From NCBI GenBank assembly GCA_029939535.1, contig JAOZST010000127.1:1-10909 (forward strand): a stretch of DNA of 10,909 nucleotides, read 5' to 3'. The translations under genes and the position numbers were made by a program. Shown piece by piece: positions 1 to 6,335 of this stretch (positions are counted from its first letter, which is position 1; each line of letters opens with the position of its first letter). Below the pieces are notes generated by a model. It was given only the letters and a program-made list of their open reading frames with translations, had not been told where the DNA came from and did not search any database. The DNA comes from NBML01 sp029939535. Lineage in GTDB: Bacteria; Desulfobacterota; Desulfobacteria; Desulfobacterales; Desulfobacteraceae.

Positions 1-407
1 TGACAGTGAGAGACAGATGGATTGGATGGACAACAAACCAACGGTTGCGGAATTTGGCTTGGGTTGTTAACAACTCACGATTTTTGATTTTTCCATGGGT
101 AGATGTCAAGAATTTGGCCAGTCATTCATTGGGAAAGGTGGGTCGAAGGATAAAAAATGACTGGCAGGAAAAATGGAATTTTCAGCCAGTTTTGATGGAG
201 ACCTTTGTTGACCCTGAGCGTTATCATGGGACGTGTTATAAAGCCTCCAACTGGGAACATATTGGCATGACAACAGGGCAAGGCCTTATTCGCAAGGGTA
301 AAACCTACAACACAACTCCCAAAAAGATTTATATGAAGCCTCTGGTTAAAGATTTTCGCAGAATTCTATGTTCTGAAGATTTGACCGGGAAAGAAATATA
401 TGAATAA
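1..407 (+). CDS. DUF4338 (DruA-like) protein, C-terminal part, cut by window edge
   Basis: The reading frame is open from the left edge, so the first GTG (position 6) is probably internal and the true start lies outside. About 134 residues of the C-terminal half are visible. They carry family hallmarks I recognise: RDRWIGW, then RNLAWVVNNSRFLI, PWVDVKNLASH, PVLMETFVDPERYHGTCY, and a final basic stretch with a PKKIYMKPL segment. DUF4338 occurs in DruA of the Druantia anti-phage systems and, at least as often, in single proteins near transposases. The molecular activity of the domain is not well defined, and nothing visible downstream resembles the other Druantia genes. The gene ends about 100 bp before an unrelated housekeeping-like run, which fits an accessory or mobile piece. 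Family assignment is fairly sure; a defence role is not supported from this fragment. Confidence 0.75.
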   Translation, partial: TVRDRWIGWTTNQRLRNLAWVVNNSRFLIFPWVDVKNLASHSLGKVGRRIKNDWQEKWNFQPVLMETFVDPERYHGTCYKASNWEHIGMTTGQGLIRKGKTYNTTPKKIYMKPLVKDFRRILCSEDLTGKEIYE

Positions 408-409
408 TT

Positions 410-496
410 GTGGATAATGCCCATATGATTACAAAAAAAAGCGGCCGCAATGTATTGGAAATTTTGAAAGACCAGGTGAAGGATATAAAAAAATAA
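410..496 (+). pseudogene. short open-frame remnant or tiny ORF of unknown identity
   Basis: A frame different from the preceding gene is open from just after a TGA at 401-403 to a TAA at 494-496. It could start at GTG 410 or ATG 425; neither has a convincing ribosome binding site. From ATG 425 it encodes 23 residues ending in a lysine-rich amphipathic stretch (VLEILKDQVKDIKK). It looks like the tail of a longer protein whose front was lost when the DUF4338 gene arrived, but it could also be chance. It ends 13 bp before the carbonic anhydrase start, spacing typical of a former operon partner. Low confidence. Confidence 0.2.
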
Positions 497-509
497 AAAG
501 GACAAGGAT

Positions 510-1031
510 ATGGCCGTATACAGATATGGCGAAAGAATTCCCAAAATCGGGAAAAATTCATATATTAGTGATTCTGCACGGGTCATCGGGGATGTAACCA
601 TAGCAGACAATTGTTATATCGGCCATGGTGCCATTGTTCGGGGGGACTATGGGAAAATTATCATTGGGGCTGGAAGCGCCATAGAGGAAAATGCCATTCT
701 CCACATCAGGCCGGATGGTATCCTTGAGTTGGAAGAAAGCGTTACCGTGGGTCATGGGGCCATTATCCACGGTAAACTGATAAAATCCCATGCAGTCATC
801 GGGATTGGTTCAGTGCTCGGTTTTGATGTGGTCATTGGATCATGGACCATTATTGCTGAAGGATGTGTGGTTCCCCAGAATACAATTATCCCGGATGAGA
901 AAATTACGGGAGGAGTTCCCTTTAAAATTATTGGAGATATAAAACAAAAGCATAAGGATTTCTGGACCTATGGGAAACAGCTTTATGTTGATCTTGCAAG
1001 GGAATATCCTGAAAAATTTGTAAAGCTGTAA
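510..1031 (+). CDS. gamma-class carbonic anhydrase / hexapeptide-repeat protein
   Basis: This 173-residue protein belongs to the left-handed beta-helix family that includes gamma carbonic anhydrases, PaaY, CaiE and YrdA. Hexapeptide repeats run from about residue 10 to 145. The residues expected to bind the metal at the trimer interface are present as His65, His82 and His87 (VGHGAIIHG), together with the conserved Arg44 and Asp46 of the VRGD segment. The likely reaction is CO2 hydration in the cytoplasm, although several relatives have no proven carbonic anhydrase activity or act on acyl-CoA thioesters. Length is normal for the family. ATG 510 is preceded by AAGGA-rich sequence at proper spacing. 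A small unknown gene follows after 15 bp, suggesting co-transcription. The family is certain; the substrate is less so. Confidence 0.9.
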   Translation: MAVYRYGERIPKIGKNSYISDSARVIGDVTIADNCYIGHGAIVRGDYGKIIIGAGSAIEENAILHIRPDGILELEESVTVGHGAIIHGKLIKSHAVIGIGSVLGFDVVIGSWTIIAEGCVVPQNTIIPDEKITGGVPFKIIGDIKQKHKDFWTYGKQLYVDLAREYPEKFVKL

Positions 1032-1046
1032 CCAGCATCTATTTTA

Positions 1047-1349
1047 ATGGAAATATATTTAGACATAAGTCGCCTTTGCATTGAAACAGCAGCCCAAAAA
1101 AAATATGAGGGCTTGATCAGGCAATATTTCAAAGCCAAAGTTTTGGGCAAAGAAAAAGTCACCTTTGAAAAACAAATTAATGCCCTGAAATATTTTCTTG
1201 AAAAAGCTGATTTTTCCGCACTCAGAAATTCCTGTAAAAATACCGCTTCCGTGGAGACAATGGCCATTTTGGTCGTGCCTCGGCGACTTGAAGATATGCA
1301 TGTCCGGCTCAATAACAGGATACTGCCCATGGGAGAATTTTACCGGTAG
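1047..1349 (+). CDS. hypothetical protein, 100 residues
   Basis: I do not recognise this protein. It has 100 residues, is rich in lysine and predicted helix in its first 65 residues, and ends with a more hydrophobic segment (ETMAILVVPRR) and a short tail. There is no signal peptide, membrane segment or obvious metal motif. The start lies 15 bp after the carbonic anhydrase stop, so it is likely read from the same transcript, but the Shine-Dalgarno sequence before ATG 1047 is weak. No competing frame here is more convincing: the overlapping minus-strand frames cover the same stretch without family features. It may be a lineage-specific small protein. Confidence 0.55.
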   Translation: MEIYLDISRLCIETAAQKKYEGLIRQYFKAKVLGKEKVTFEKQINALKYFLEKADFSALRNSCKNTASVETMAILVVPRRLEDMHVRLNNRILPMGEFYR

Positions 1350-1383
1350 CCTGGGATTTAAAATAATTGTTTGTCTATTTTAT

Positions 1384-1445
1384 TTGATATTACGCTTGAT
1401 GTGTAATATTTTATACGCAAACATAGTTATTCGTTGATGTGTAAT
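1384..1445 (+). promoter_or_regulatory. candidate promoter with operator for the ATPase gene
   Basis: TTGATA (1384-1389) and TATTTT (1407-1412) are 17 bp apart and fit a sigma-70-type promoter (5/6 and 4/6 matches). A perfect 7-bp inverted repeat, ATATTAC (1387-1393) and GTAATAT (1403-1409), lies across the spacer. In addition, TTGATGTGTAAT occurs twice as a direct repeat, at 1396-1407 and 1434-1445. Such an arrangement suggests a repressor or autoregulatory site controlling the gene that starts at 1458. The sites are seen directly; their function is inferred. Confidence 0.35.
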
Positions 1446-1457
1446 TAAGGAGCTAAA

Positions 1458-2579
1458 ATGAGAAATCCTTTTGCCTACAGCAATTTTGTGACGGGCTCTT
1501 CTTTTTGTAACAGGGTAAAAGAACAAAAAGATCTGGTTGAATTTATTATGACATCCCAGAATGTTTTGCTTTATTCCCACAGAAGAACCGGCAAAAGTTC
1601 TTTAATAAAGCAGGTTTTTCAAAATATAAAAGATCAAAAACTTGATGTTGGAGCCTTGTATATTGATCTTTACGGCACAACTTCTGAAAAAGAATTCATC
1701 ACAAGGGTTTTTCAACAATTAAATGCTTTGGAATCAAACACGGACAGGCTGTTTAGCCTTTTAAAGAAAAGCATAGGAAAGCTATCATTTCAAATCACCG
1801 TTGATTCTGTTACAAACTTACCGGCAATTAGTCCATCCTTTATGCCGGAGGATGAAAATCTGGTTTTAAAAAATCTTATGGACCTGATTGAAAAATTTTC
1901 AGAGAAACAAAAAATTGTAATTGCCTTTGATGAGTTCCAGGAAGTGGCCAAATATGCAGATGCAGATTCTTTTGAAAAACAGTTGCGATCCCATGTTCAG
2001 CAGCATTCAAATGTTTGCTATATTTTTTCCGGCAGCCAGCAGCATCTGCTTACAGCAATGTTCCGGCTGCAAAAAAGGGCTTTTTATCAGCAGGCCGCAA
2101 GTTTTCCACTTGGGGAGATTGCAACAGAACAATATATTCCCTGGATGAAAAAATTGTTTCAGACGGGTAATGTAGCCATTAAGGAAAATCATTTAAAAGA
2201 AATTATTGAACGGTTTGAAAATCATCCAATGTATATTCAATTGTTTTGTTTTTTTTTGTGGAAGGAATTACAGGAAAACCTTTGGCATGAAAAGACAATA
2301 GAAAAAATTGAACGTTCAATGATTGAACAAAAACACCTTGAATATCAAATGCTGTGGGATAACCTGTCCATCAATCAAAAGAAAACACTAAAACTTGTTT
2401 TGCTCCAAAGAGGTGCAAATCTTTTTTCTGCAAAGGCTTTACTGATTGGTAATATTAAGACGGCTTCCACTGTTACGCGGTGCCTGAAAAGTTTGTCTGA
2501 AAAAGAAATTATAGTCAAGAACGGAAAATATTTCATCCAGGATATTTTTTTAAAGAAATGGCTTGGTTTTAATATGTAA
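1458..2579 (+). CDS. STAND / archaeal-type AAA ATPase with C-terminal winged-helix region
   Basis: This 373-residue protein resembles the archaeal ATPase (ATPase_2, MNS-clade STAND) family. The P-loop is at residues 40-48 (SHRRTGKSS), with Ser in place of the usual first glycine. Walker B is at 153-159 (IVIAFDE), and a sensor-like FSGSQQHL segment is near 190-197. The last 70 residues look like a winged-helix domain (SAKALLIGNIKTASTVTRCL followed by a wing-like segment near 350). No membrane segment is seen. These proteins are thought to work as nucleotide-driven switches or NTPases with varied partners; the partner here is unknown. AAGGAG sits five bases before ATG 1458. The gene is visibly richer in A/T and in AAA, TTT and ATT codons than the molybdenum-cofactor genes, and has its own candidate promoter, which suggests an acquired single-gene unit placed before yhbY. 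Confidence 0.75.
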   Translation: MRNPFAYSNFVTGSSFCNRVKEQKDLVEFIMTSQNVLLYSHRRTGKSSLIKQVFQNIKDQKLDVGALYIDLYGTTSEKEFITRVFQQLNALESNTDRLFSLLKKSIGKLSFQITVDSVTNLPAISPSFMPEDENLVLKNLMDLIEKFSEKQKIVIAFDEFQEVAKYADADSFEKQLRSHVQQHSNVCYIFSGSQQHLLTAMFRLQKRAFYQQAASFPLGEIATEQYIPWMKKLFQTGNVAIKENHLKEIIERFENHPMYIQLFCFFLWKELQENLWHEKTIEKIERSMIEQKHLEYQMLWDNLSINQKKTLKLVLLQRGANLFSAKALLIGNIKTASTVTRCLKSLSEKEIIVKNGKYFIQDIFLKKWLGFNM

Positions 2580-2601
2580 TTTTAAAAAAAAGGAATATAA
2601 A

Positions 2602-2907
2602 TTGACTCCATTAAAAGGATCACAGAAAAAATATTTAAGGGGCCTTGCCCACAAATTGAATCCATCTGCATTTGTAGGGCAGAAGGGACTTACACCCTCT
2701 TTGATTGATGAAATCAATCAGGCCCTTGATGCGTCTGAATTGATTAAAATCAAATTCAACGATCACAAGGAAAAAGAGGTGAAAACTGCCCTGGTTGAAG
2801 AAATTGCTACAGTCACCCATTGCCATCTGGCAGGCATGGTAGGCCATGTGGCCATCCTGTTCCGCCAGCAGTCAGAGCCTGAAAAGCAAAAGATAAAACT
2901 GCCCTGA
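2602..2907 (+). CDS. yhbY: YhbY-family (CRM domain) ribosome assembly RNA-binding protein
   Basis: The protein matches the single-domain CRS1-YhbY family, whose members bind RNA and associate with precursors of the large ribosomal subunit. The family signature is clear: LKGSQKKYLRGLAHKLNP at the N-terminus, the GQKG loop that corresponds to the RNA-binding GxxG, LIDEINQALDASELIKIKF in the middle, and VGHVAILFRQ at the end. I place the start at TTG 2602, giving 101 residues, because AGGA sits at normal spacing and the family begins there. The ATG at 2563 would overlap the ATPase gene and add a non-homologous basic leader. It follows the ATPase stop by 22 bp and may be read through from it. It is convergent with the hydrolase gene, 34 bp away. 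Confidence 0.9.
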   Translation: MTPLKGSQKKYLRGLAHKLNPSAFVGQKGLTPSLIDEINQALDASELIKIKFNDHKEKEVKTALVEEIATVTHCHLAGMVGHVAILFRQQSEPEKQKIKLP

Positions 2908-2941
2908 TTTCTTGTTTTCCCGCACATTTTAGCCGTGCCCA

Positions 2942-3895
2942 TCAGATCTGTTTGTTTAAAAAAGAGACTGCCTGGTATTCTGACCAGTATTGTCCTGTTT
3001 TGTTAAAAGAAACAAAGCCTACATGTCCCCCTGATTCTGGTATTTTCAGGGTGATGTTGCGGTTATATCCAGCTTCTGCCACTGGAAAACATTCTTTGGG
3101 CAAGAACGGGTCATTGGCAGCATTGATGATCATAGTCGGGATTTTTATCTCCGGAATGAACTGGAGGCTGGAAGTTTTTTCCCAATAATCATGGGCATCT
3201 CTGAATCCATGTATGGGGGCTGTGTAGCGATCATCAAATTCCTTGAAGGTTTTTATTTTTTCATAACCTTTATCATCAAGAACTCCGGGCATGATTTTCA
3301 TTTTTTCTTTGATTTTCTGGTGGAGCAGGACCAGGAATCGTTTCATATAGAGTCTATTGGAGGGTTTTGCCAGGGTTGCGGCACTGGCTGTAAGGTTACA
3401 GGGAACTGAAAAGACAACGGCTTTGCTGACAATGGGGTCCACAAGGTCCCGTCCCAGGTGAACCAGGGTGAGGTTGCCCCCAAGACTGAATCCCACCAGG
3501 GCAATTTCCTGGTATTTTTTTTGTTTTTTTCCATGGTTAATGACCCAGGCAAGATCATCAGTGACTCCGTTATGGTAGGAACGAAGCAGACGATTGGGCT
3601 CGCCGCTGCAGGATCTGTAATTCCAGGCAAGGACATCCCAACCGCCATCATTTAAGGTTTTTGCCATGGCTTTTACATAGGTTCTTGCGGTATTGCCCTC
3701 AAGTCCGTGGGAGATGACTGCCAGGCGGTTGCTGTTGGCCCGGGACCAGTCCAGGTCCAGAAAATCATTGTCAGAGGTGGTGATGCGTTCCCGGGTGTAT
3801 ATAATGTTGTTTATTTTCCTGAACAGAACAGGATAAAGGGTCTGGACATGGCCGTTTCCAAAAAGAAAGGGGGGTGAATATATGGGTTCTTTCAA
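2942..3895 (-). CDS. yheT: YheT-family alpha/beta hydrolase
   Basis: This 317-residue protein is a full-length member of the YheT/EMB8 alpha/beta-hydrolase family. The family N-terminal hallmark NGHVQTLYP is present at residues 14-22. The catalytic triad can be read as Ser137 in GFSLGGN, Asp262 in AANDPFLP and His291 in GGHVGF; SHGLEGN (62-68) marks the oxyanion region. It probably hydrolyses an ester or thioester in the cytoplasm, but the natural substrates of the family are unsettled. There is no signal peptide. I use the TTG start at 3895 because an excellent AAAGGAG precedes it by about eight bases and the protein begins just before the conserved region. It is transcribed alone, divergent from the YchF-like gene. 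Confidence 0.9.
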   Translation of the reverse strand: MKEPIYSPPFLFGNGHVQTLYPVLFRKINNIIYTRERITTSDNDFLDLDWSRANSNRLAVISHGLEGNTARTYVKAMAKTLNDGGWDVLAWNYRSCSGEPNRLLRSYHNGVTDDLAWVINHGKKQKKYQEIALVGFSLGGNLTLVHLGRDLVDPIVSKAVVFSVPCNLTASAATLAKPSNRLYMKRFLVLLHQKIKEKMKIMPGVLDDKGYEKIKTFKEFDDRYTAPIHGFRDAHDYWEKTSSLQFIPEIKIPTMIINAANDPFLPKECFPVAEAGYNRNITLKIPESGGHVGFVSFNKTGQYWSEYQAVSFLNKQI

Positions 3896-3969
3896 GCAGG
3901 TTCTCCTTTGCAGCAGTATTTCCTATGTTTAAATGTCCATAAATTTGATATATTATTTTTCCTGTGAAG

Positions 3970-3990
3970 TAAATTTAAATTTAGCGCGCT
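3970..3990. promoter_or_regulatory. paired palindromes in divergent promoter region
   Basis: Two perfect palindromes touch one another: TAAATTTAAATTTA (3970-3983) and AGCGCGCT (3983-3990). They lie between the divergent yheT and YchF-like genes, where both promoters must be. They could be a protein-binding site or simply part of an A/T-rich promoter. No convincing -35/-10 pair could be fixed for either gene, though TATACT at 4044-4049 is a possible -10 for the rightward gene. Confidence 0.25.
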
Positions 3991-3998
3991 ATTGCGTG

Positions 3999-4034
3999 AG
4001 CTGTTAGCTAAAAACTAATGGCTAACGGCTAAAT
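3999..4034. repeat. 7-bp tandem repeat (GCTAAnn type) forming a hairpin
   Basis: From 4000 five consecutive heptamers follow the pattern GCTAAnn with changes: GCTGTTA, GCTAAAA, ACTAATG, GCTAACG, GCTAAAT. The same stretch folds into a stem of about 12 pairs (3999-4010 with 4019-4030, two G-T wobbles) around an eight-base loop. It lies 45 bp before the YchF-like start, within the likely leader or promoter. Short heptamer repeats of this kind are found between genes in many bacteria and are usually lineage-variable. Confidence 0.6.
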
Positions 4035-4078
4035 GCAAATTTCTATACTCTTAAATTAAAAAGGATCTATAAAATAAA

Positions 4079-5149
4079 ATGAAGGTTGGAATTATTGGCC
4101 TGCCCCAGACAGGTAAAAAAACATTGTTTCAGATTTTGACAGGAAATGAAATCACAGAGCCTTCAAAGGCATTTAAACCTGTTCCCGGCACAGCTGATAT
4201 TCTGGATTCAAGGTTTAACACCCTGGTGGATATGTACGAACCCAAAAAGCAGGTCAAGGCCAGGATTGATCTGGTTCTTCTGCCTAAAATGGAAGCTGAA
4301 ACAATTGCCAGGGGCGATATTTTCAAGGATATTGCCGATATGGATGCCATCTGTCATCTGGTCCGGGCCTTTGAAGATGATGCCATTTATCATGCTGAAG
4401 GGTCTGTGGATGCCATAAGGGATTTTGAAATGGTTAATTCGGAACTGGTAATGCATGACCAGATTTTTGTTGAAAAACGCATGGAGCGTCTTGAGGCCAT
4501 GGTGAAAAAGATCAAGGACGAAGACCAGCAAAGGGAACTGGTGCTGATGAACAGGCTCAAGGATCACCTGGAGCAGGAATTACCTTTACGTCTTATTGAA
4601 CTGAACGAAGAGGAGGAAAAGCTGATCCGTTCCTACCCTTTTATCACAAGGAAAAAACTGGTTATTGCCGTGAATGTGTCCGAGGATGATCTGGGAAATG
4701 AGGAATTGCCGGCCGGGTTCAAGGAAAGCTGTGATCGCCTGACAATAGAGGTTATGCTGGTATCGGCCAAGGTAGAGGCGGAAATTGCCATGTTGGATAC
4801 GGAAGAAGAAAAGGCAGAATTCCTGGAGGATATGGGCATTAAGGCGACTGCCCTTGAAACCCTTACAAAGTTGTGTCTTAAGTCCCTGAACCTTATTTCC
4901 TTTTTTACTGTTGGCAAGGATGAGGTTAGACAATGGCTGGTCAGGGAAAATTCCAAGGCCCCTGTGGCTGCAGGGGTAATACATTCAGACCTGGAAAGGG
5001 GCTTTATCAGGGCTGAGGTCTTTACCTATGATGAACTCATTGATCTGGGTTCCGAGGCTGAGTTGAAGAAAAACGGCAAGTTTTATGTGGAAGGCAAAGA
5101 ATATATTGTTAAAGACGGGGATATCCTGAATATACGCTTCTCCGTATAA
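4079..5149 (+). CDS. YchF/OLA1-like P-loop protein with DUF933 (TGS) domain, degenerate nucleotide site
   Basis: The 356-residue protein follows the YchF plan. A G domain begins at residue 1, a helical coiled-coil arm covers about 115-190, and a C-terminal TGS-like DUF933 domain covers about 270-356. The last domain is well conserved (LISFFTVGKDEVRQW, AGVIHSD, ERGFIRAEV, EGKEYIVKDGDI). DAICHLVRAF (89-98) and the YchF-type NxxE motif (Asn199 to Glu202), which favours ATP over GTP, also fit. However, the P-loop is GLPQTGKKT (7-15), with Lys14 where YchF has the Mg-binding Ser, and the region of the DxxG motif reads RIDLVLLPKMEAE (62-74) with no DxxG. YchF proteins bind ribosomes and affect stress responses; this paralogue may bind nucleotide poorly or not hydrolyse it. 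AAGGA lies 13 bp before ATG 4079. The gene appears to be transcribed alone. Confidence 0.85.
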   Translation: MKVGIIGLPQTGKKTLFQILTGNEITEPSKAFKPVPGTADILDSRFNTLVDMYEPKKQVKARIDLVLLPKMEAETIARGDIFKDIADMDAICHLVRAFEDDAIYHAEGSVDAIRDFEMVNSELVMHDQIFVEKRMERLEAMVKKIKDEDQQRELVLMNRLKDHLEQELPLRLIELNEEEEKLIRSYPFITRKKLVIAVNVSEDDLGNEELPAGFKESCDRLTIEVMLVSAKVEAEIAMLDTEEEKAEFLEDMGIKATALETLTKLCLKSLNLISFFTVGKDEVRQWLVRENSKAPVAAGVIHSDLERGFIRAEVFTYDELIDLGSEAELKKNGKFYVEGKEYIVKDGDILNIRFSV

Positions 5150-5194
5150 CCCCCATGTCCTGACGGGCACAACAAACCATGAAAAATATTTTAA

Positions 5195-5262
5195 ACACAG
5201 AGAGCACAAAACTCTATTCTCGGTGTCCTCTCTCGGTGTCCTCTGTGAACTCTGTGGTGAGA
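5195..5262. repeat. intergenic repeat with 13-bp tandem copy and CACAGAG/CTCTGTG arms
   Basis: TCTCGGTGTCCTC is present twice back to back (5218-5230 and 5231-5243). It is followed by CTCTGTG at 5241-5247 and again at 5250-5256, with the complementary CACAGAG at 5196-5202, so the whole stretch can fold. Very similar wording (a run of CTCTGTG with CTCGGTG) recurs between genes in many bacterial genomes as far as I remember. It sits just after the YchF-like gene and may help end its transcript, although no T-run follows. Confidence 0.6.
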
Positions 5263-5275
5263 TTCTTTTTCATAT

Positions 5276-5300
5276 AAAAAAAGCTGGAGAAACATCTCAG
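5276..5300 (-). terminator. likely Rho-independent terminator of the moaB operon
   Basis: Read on the minus strand, a five-pair stem (CTGAG with CTCCAG, one bulged C) closes a six-base loop and is followed by C and seven T residues (plus-strand A-run 5276-5282). It lies about 20 bp beyond the stop of the small gene after moaB. The stem is short, so confidence is moderate. Confidence 0.4.
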
Positions 5301-5318
5301 GTTTTTATTGTCTGGAAA

Positions 5319-5723
5319 TTATTCCGGAGCATTTTTGTGGGCCTGGGTCAGCCGCTCCTTTAAATAGGCCATCTCATCTTTGTCATATTCATAAAGGTCA
5401 AAACAATATCCGTCTTCTCCCAGTAGACCTTCCGGGATCAGGTCACCGGCTTCATCCGGGTCGGTGATCATTTCACCGTAAAAACATACAGACAGCCATC
5501 TCTCTGCGGGATCATCATCAATGACATCCACCATGGCAAATAATTTGCGGGTTTTCTGGCTTTTATGGCAGGGCCTCAGGGAATAGCTTACATTGGGTCG
5601 TGAGTTAAATTCCAGACTGATATTATCAAGGGAGTTCAGATGTTCTAAAAGTTCTGTAAATGCTTGTCTGGTCCTGGTCTCATTGTCTTTCCAGTCCGAG
5701 ATAAATTTTTCAAGGGCTTCCAT
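5319..5723 (-). CDS. hypothetical acidic protein in operon with moaB
   Basis: I cannot name this 134-residue protein. It is acidic and probably cytoplasmic, with no signal peptide or membrane segment. An N-terminal helical part (about 1-35) is followed by a mixed part with several runs that look conserved: SYSLRP, FAMVDVIDDDP, RWLSVCFYGEMITDPDEAGDLIP, and GEDGYCFDLYEYD. Cys52, Cys80 and Cys107 are scattered rather than in a metal-site pattern. The start at 5723 is supported by AAGGA within the end of moaB. Only three bases separate the moaB stop from this start, so the two genes are almost certainly co-transcribed and may be translationally coupled. A role linked to molybdenum or tungsten cofactor use is possible but rests only on position. 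Confidence 0.7.
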   Translation of the reverse strand: MEALEKFISDWKDNETRTRQAFTELLEHLNSLDNISLEFNSRPNVSYSLRPCHKSQKTRKLFAMVDVIDDDPAERWLSVCFYGEMITDPDEAGDLIPEGLLGEDGYCFDLYEYDKDEMAYLKERLTQAHKNAPE

Positions 5724-5726
5724 TAT

Positions 5727-6230
5727 TTATTCCTTAATATGCTTTAACAAATGTCCCAGTTCGGGAAATATAAGGTTGTTGCAGACCAGTTTGCAGGCCT
5801 TTATACTGCCGGGCATGCAGAATACAATACTGTTTTTTACGGTTCCGGCTGTGGCCCTGGATAAAATTGCAGCAGAGTCAATCTCTTCAAAACTCAATTG
5901 GGCAAACAAAGGGCCAAATGCGGTAAGTTCTTTTTCAAGCAAAGGTTTTATCGCTTCAATGGTAACATCCCTGGGGCTGATACCGGTGCCCCCGGATATG
6001 ATCACTGCATCCGGGCTTATTTTCGTGATTACATGATCCACAAGTTCCTGGATGGCTATGATTTCATCGGTGACCATCTGGTGGATTACCACTTCGTGAC
6101 CCTCTTTTTTAGCCTGTTTTTTTATCCATGCCCCACTTTTGTCTTCCGAGAGCTTTCGGGTGGTGGATACGGATATGATTGCCAGTTTTAGATTTTCCGG
6201 TGCATTTTTTTTGTGCAAAAAGGTACTCAT
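5727..6230 (-). CDS. moaB: molybdopterin adenylyltransferase, MoaB/MogA family
   Basis: This 167-residue protein is a single-domain MoaB/MogA family member, which activates molybdopterin by adenylylation before metal insertion. Seen directly: the N-terminal strand LKLAIISVSTTR, the phosphate-binding ISGGTGISPRDVTIEA segment (residues 78-93) with Gly80-Gly83 and Asp88, and CMPGSIKACK near 138-147, which corresponds to the PGS/PGN loop of the family. Length is normal. ATG 6230 is preceded by AAGGA at about nine bases. It is divergent from mobA and leads a two-gene minus-strand operon with the acidic unknown protein. Some MoaB homologues lack activity in other species, so MogA function is probable rather than proved. 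Confidence 0.93.
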   Translation of the reverse strand: MSTFLHKKNAPENLKLAIISVSTTRKLSEDKSGAWIKKQAKKEGHEVVIHQMVTDEIIAIQELVDHVITKISPDAVIISGGTGISPRDVTIEAIKPLLEKELTAFGPLFAQLSFEEIDSAAILSRATAGTVKNSIVFCMPGSIKACKLVCNNLIFPELGHLLKHIKE

Positions 6231-6283
6231 TTTTCGATTTCCTTATAAACCAGATCCAGAGTAAAAGATCCGTGTCTGACATT

Positions 6284-6305
6284 AGATTCCTGTGACCTGG
6301 AATCT
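6284..6305. promoter_or_regulatory. inverted repeat between divergent moaB and mobA
   Basis: AGATTCC (6284-6290) and GGAATCT (6299-6305) form a perfect 7-bp inverted repeat with an eight-base spacer, extended by one wobble pair. It lies about 55 bp before moaB and 130 bp before mobA, where a shared regulator could act on both. It does not resemble the ModE consensus that I remember. In RNA it could also form a hairpin followed by a T-rich run, but no plus-strand gene precedes it. Confidence 0.3.
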
Positions 6306-6335
6306 GTATCATCTTTTTTTCCGGCTAGCAACACC

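Noticed and set aside
442..449. GCGGCCGC palindrome
   Set aside because: A short restriction-type palindrome expected now and then by chance; no linked symmetry around it.
1..2579. A complete anti-phage system built from the DUF4338 gene and the ATPase
   Set aside because: The two genes are separated by a carbonic anhydrase and an unknown gene, differ in context, and no helicase or other known partner is seen.
2563..2601. ATG start for YhbY overlapping the ATPase gene
   Set aside because: The extra residues do not resemble the family, and TTG 2602 has a well-placed AGGA.
2908..2941. Terminator between the convergent yhbY and yheT genes
   Set aside because: Only a five-base complementarity (CTGAT/ATCAG) across about 30 bases is present, with no T-run.
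5593..6036. 147-residue plus-strand frame over moaB
   Set aside because: It is antisense to two well-supported genes and shows no family feature or ribosome binding site.
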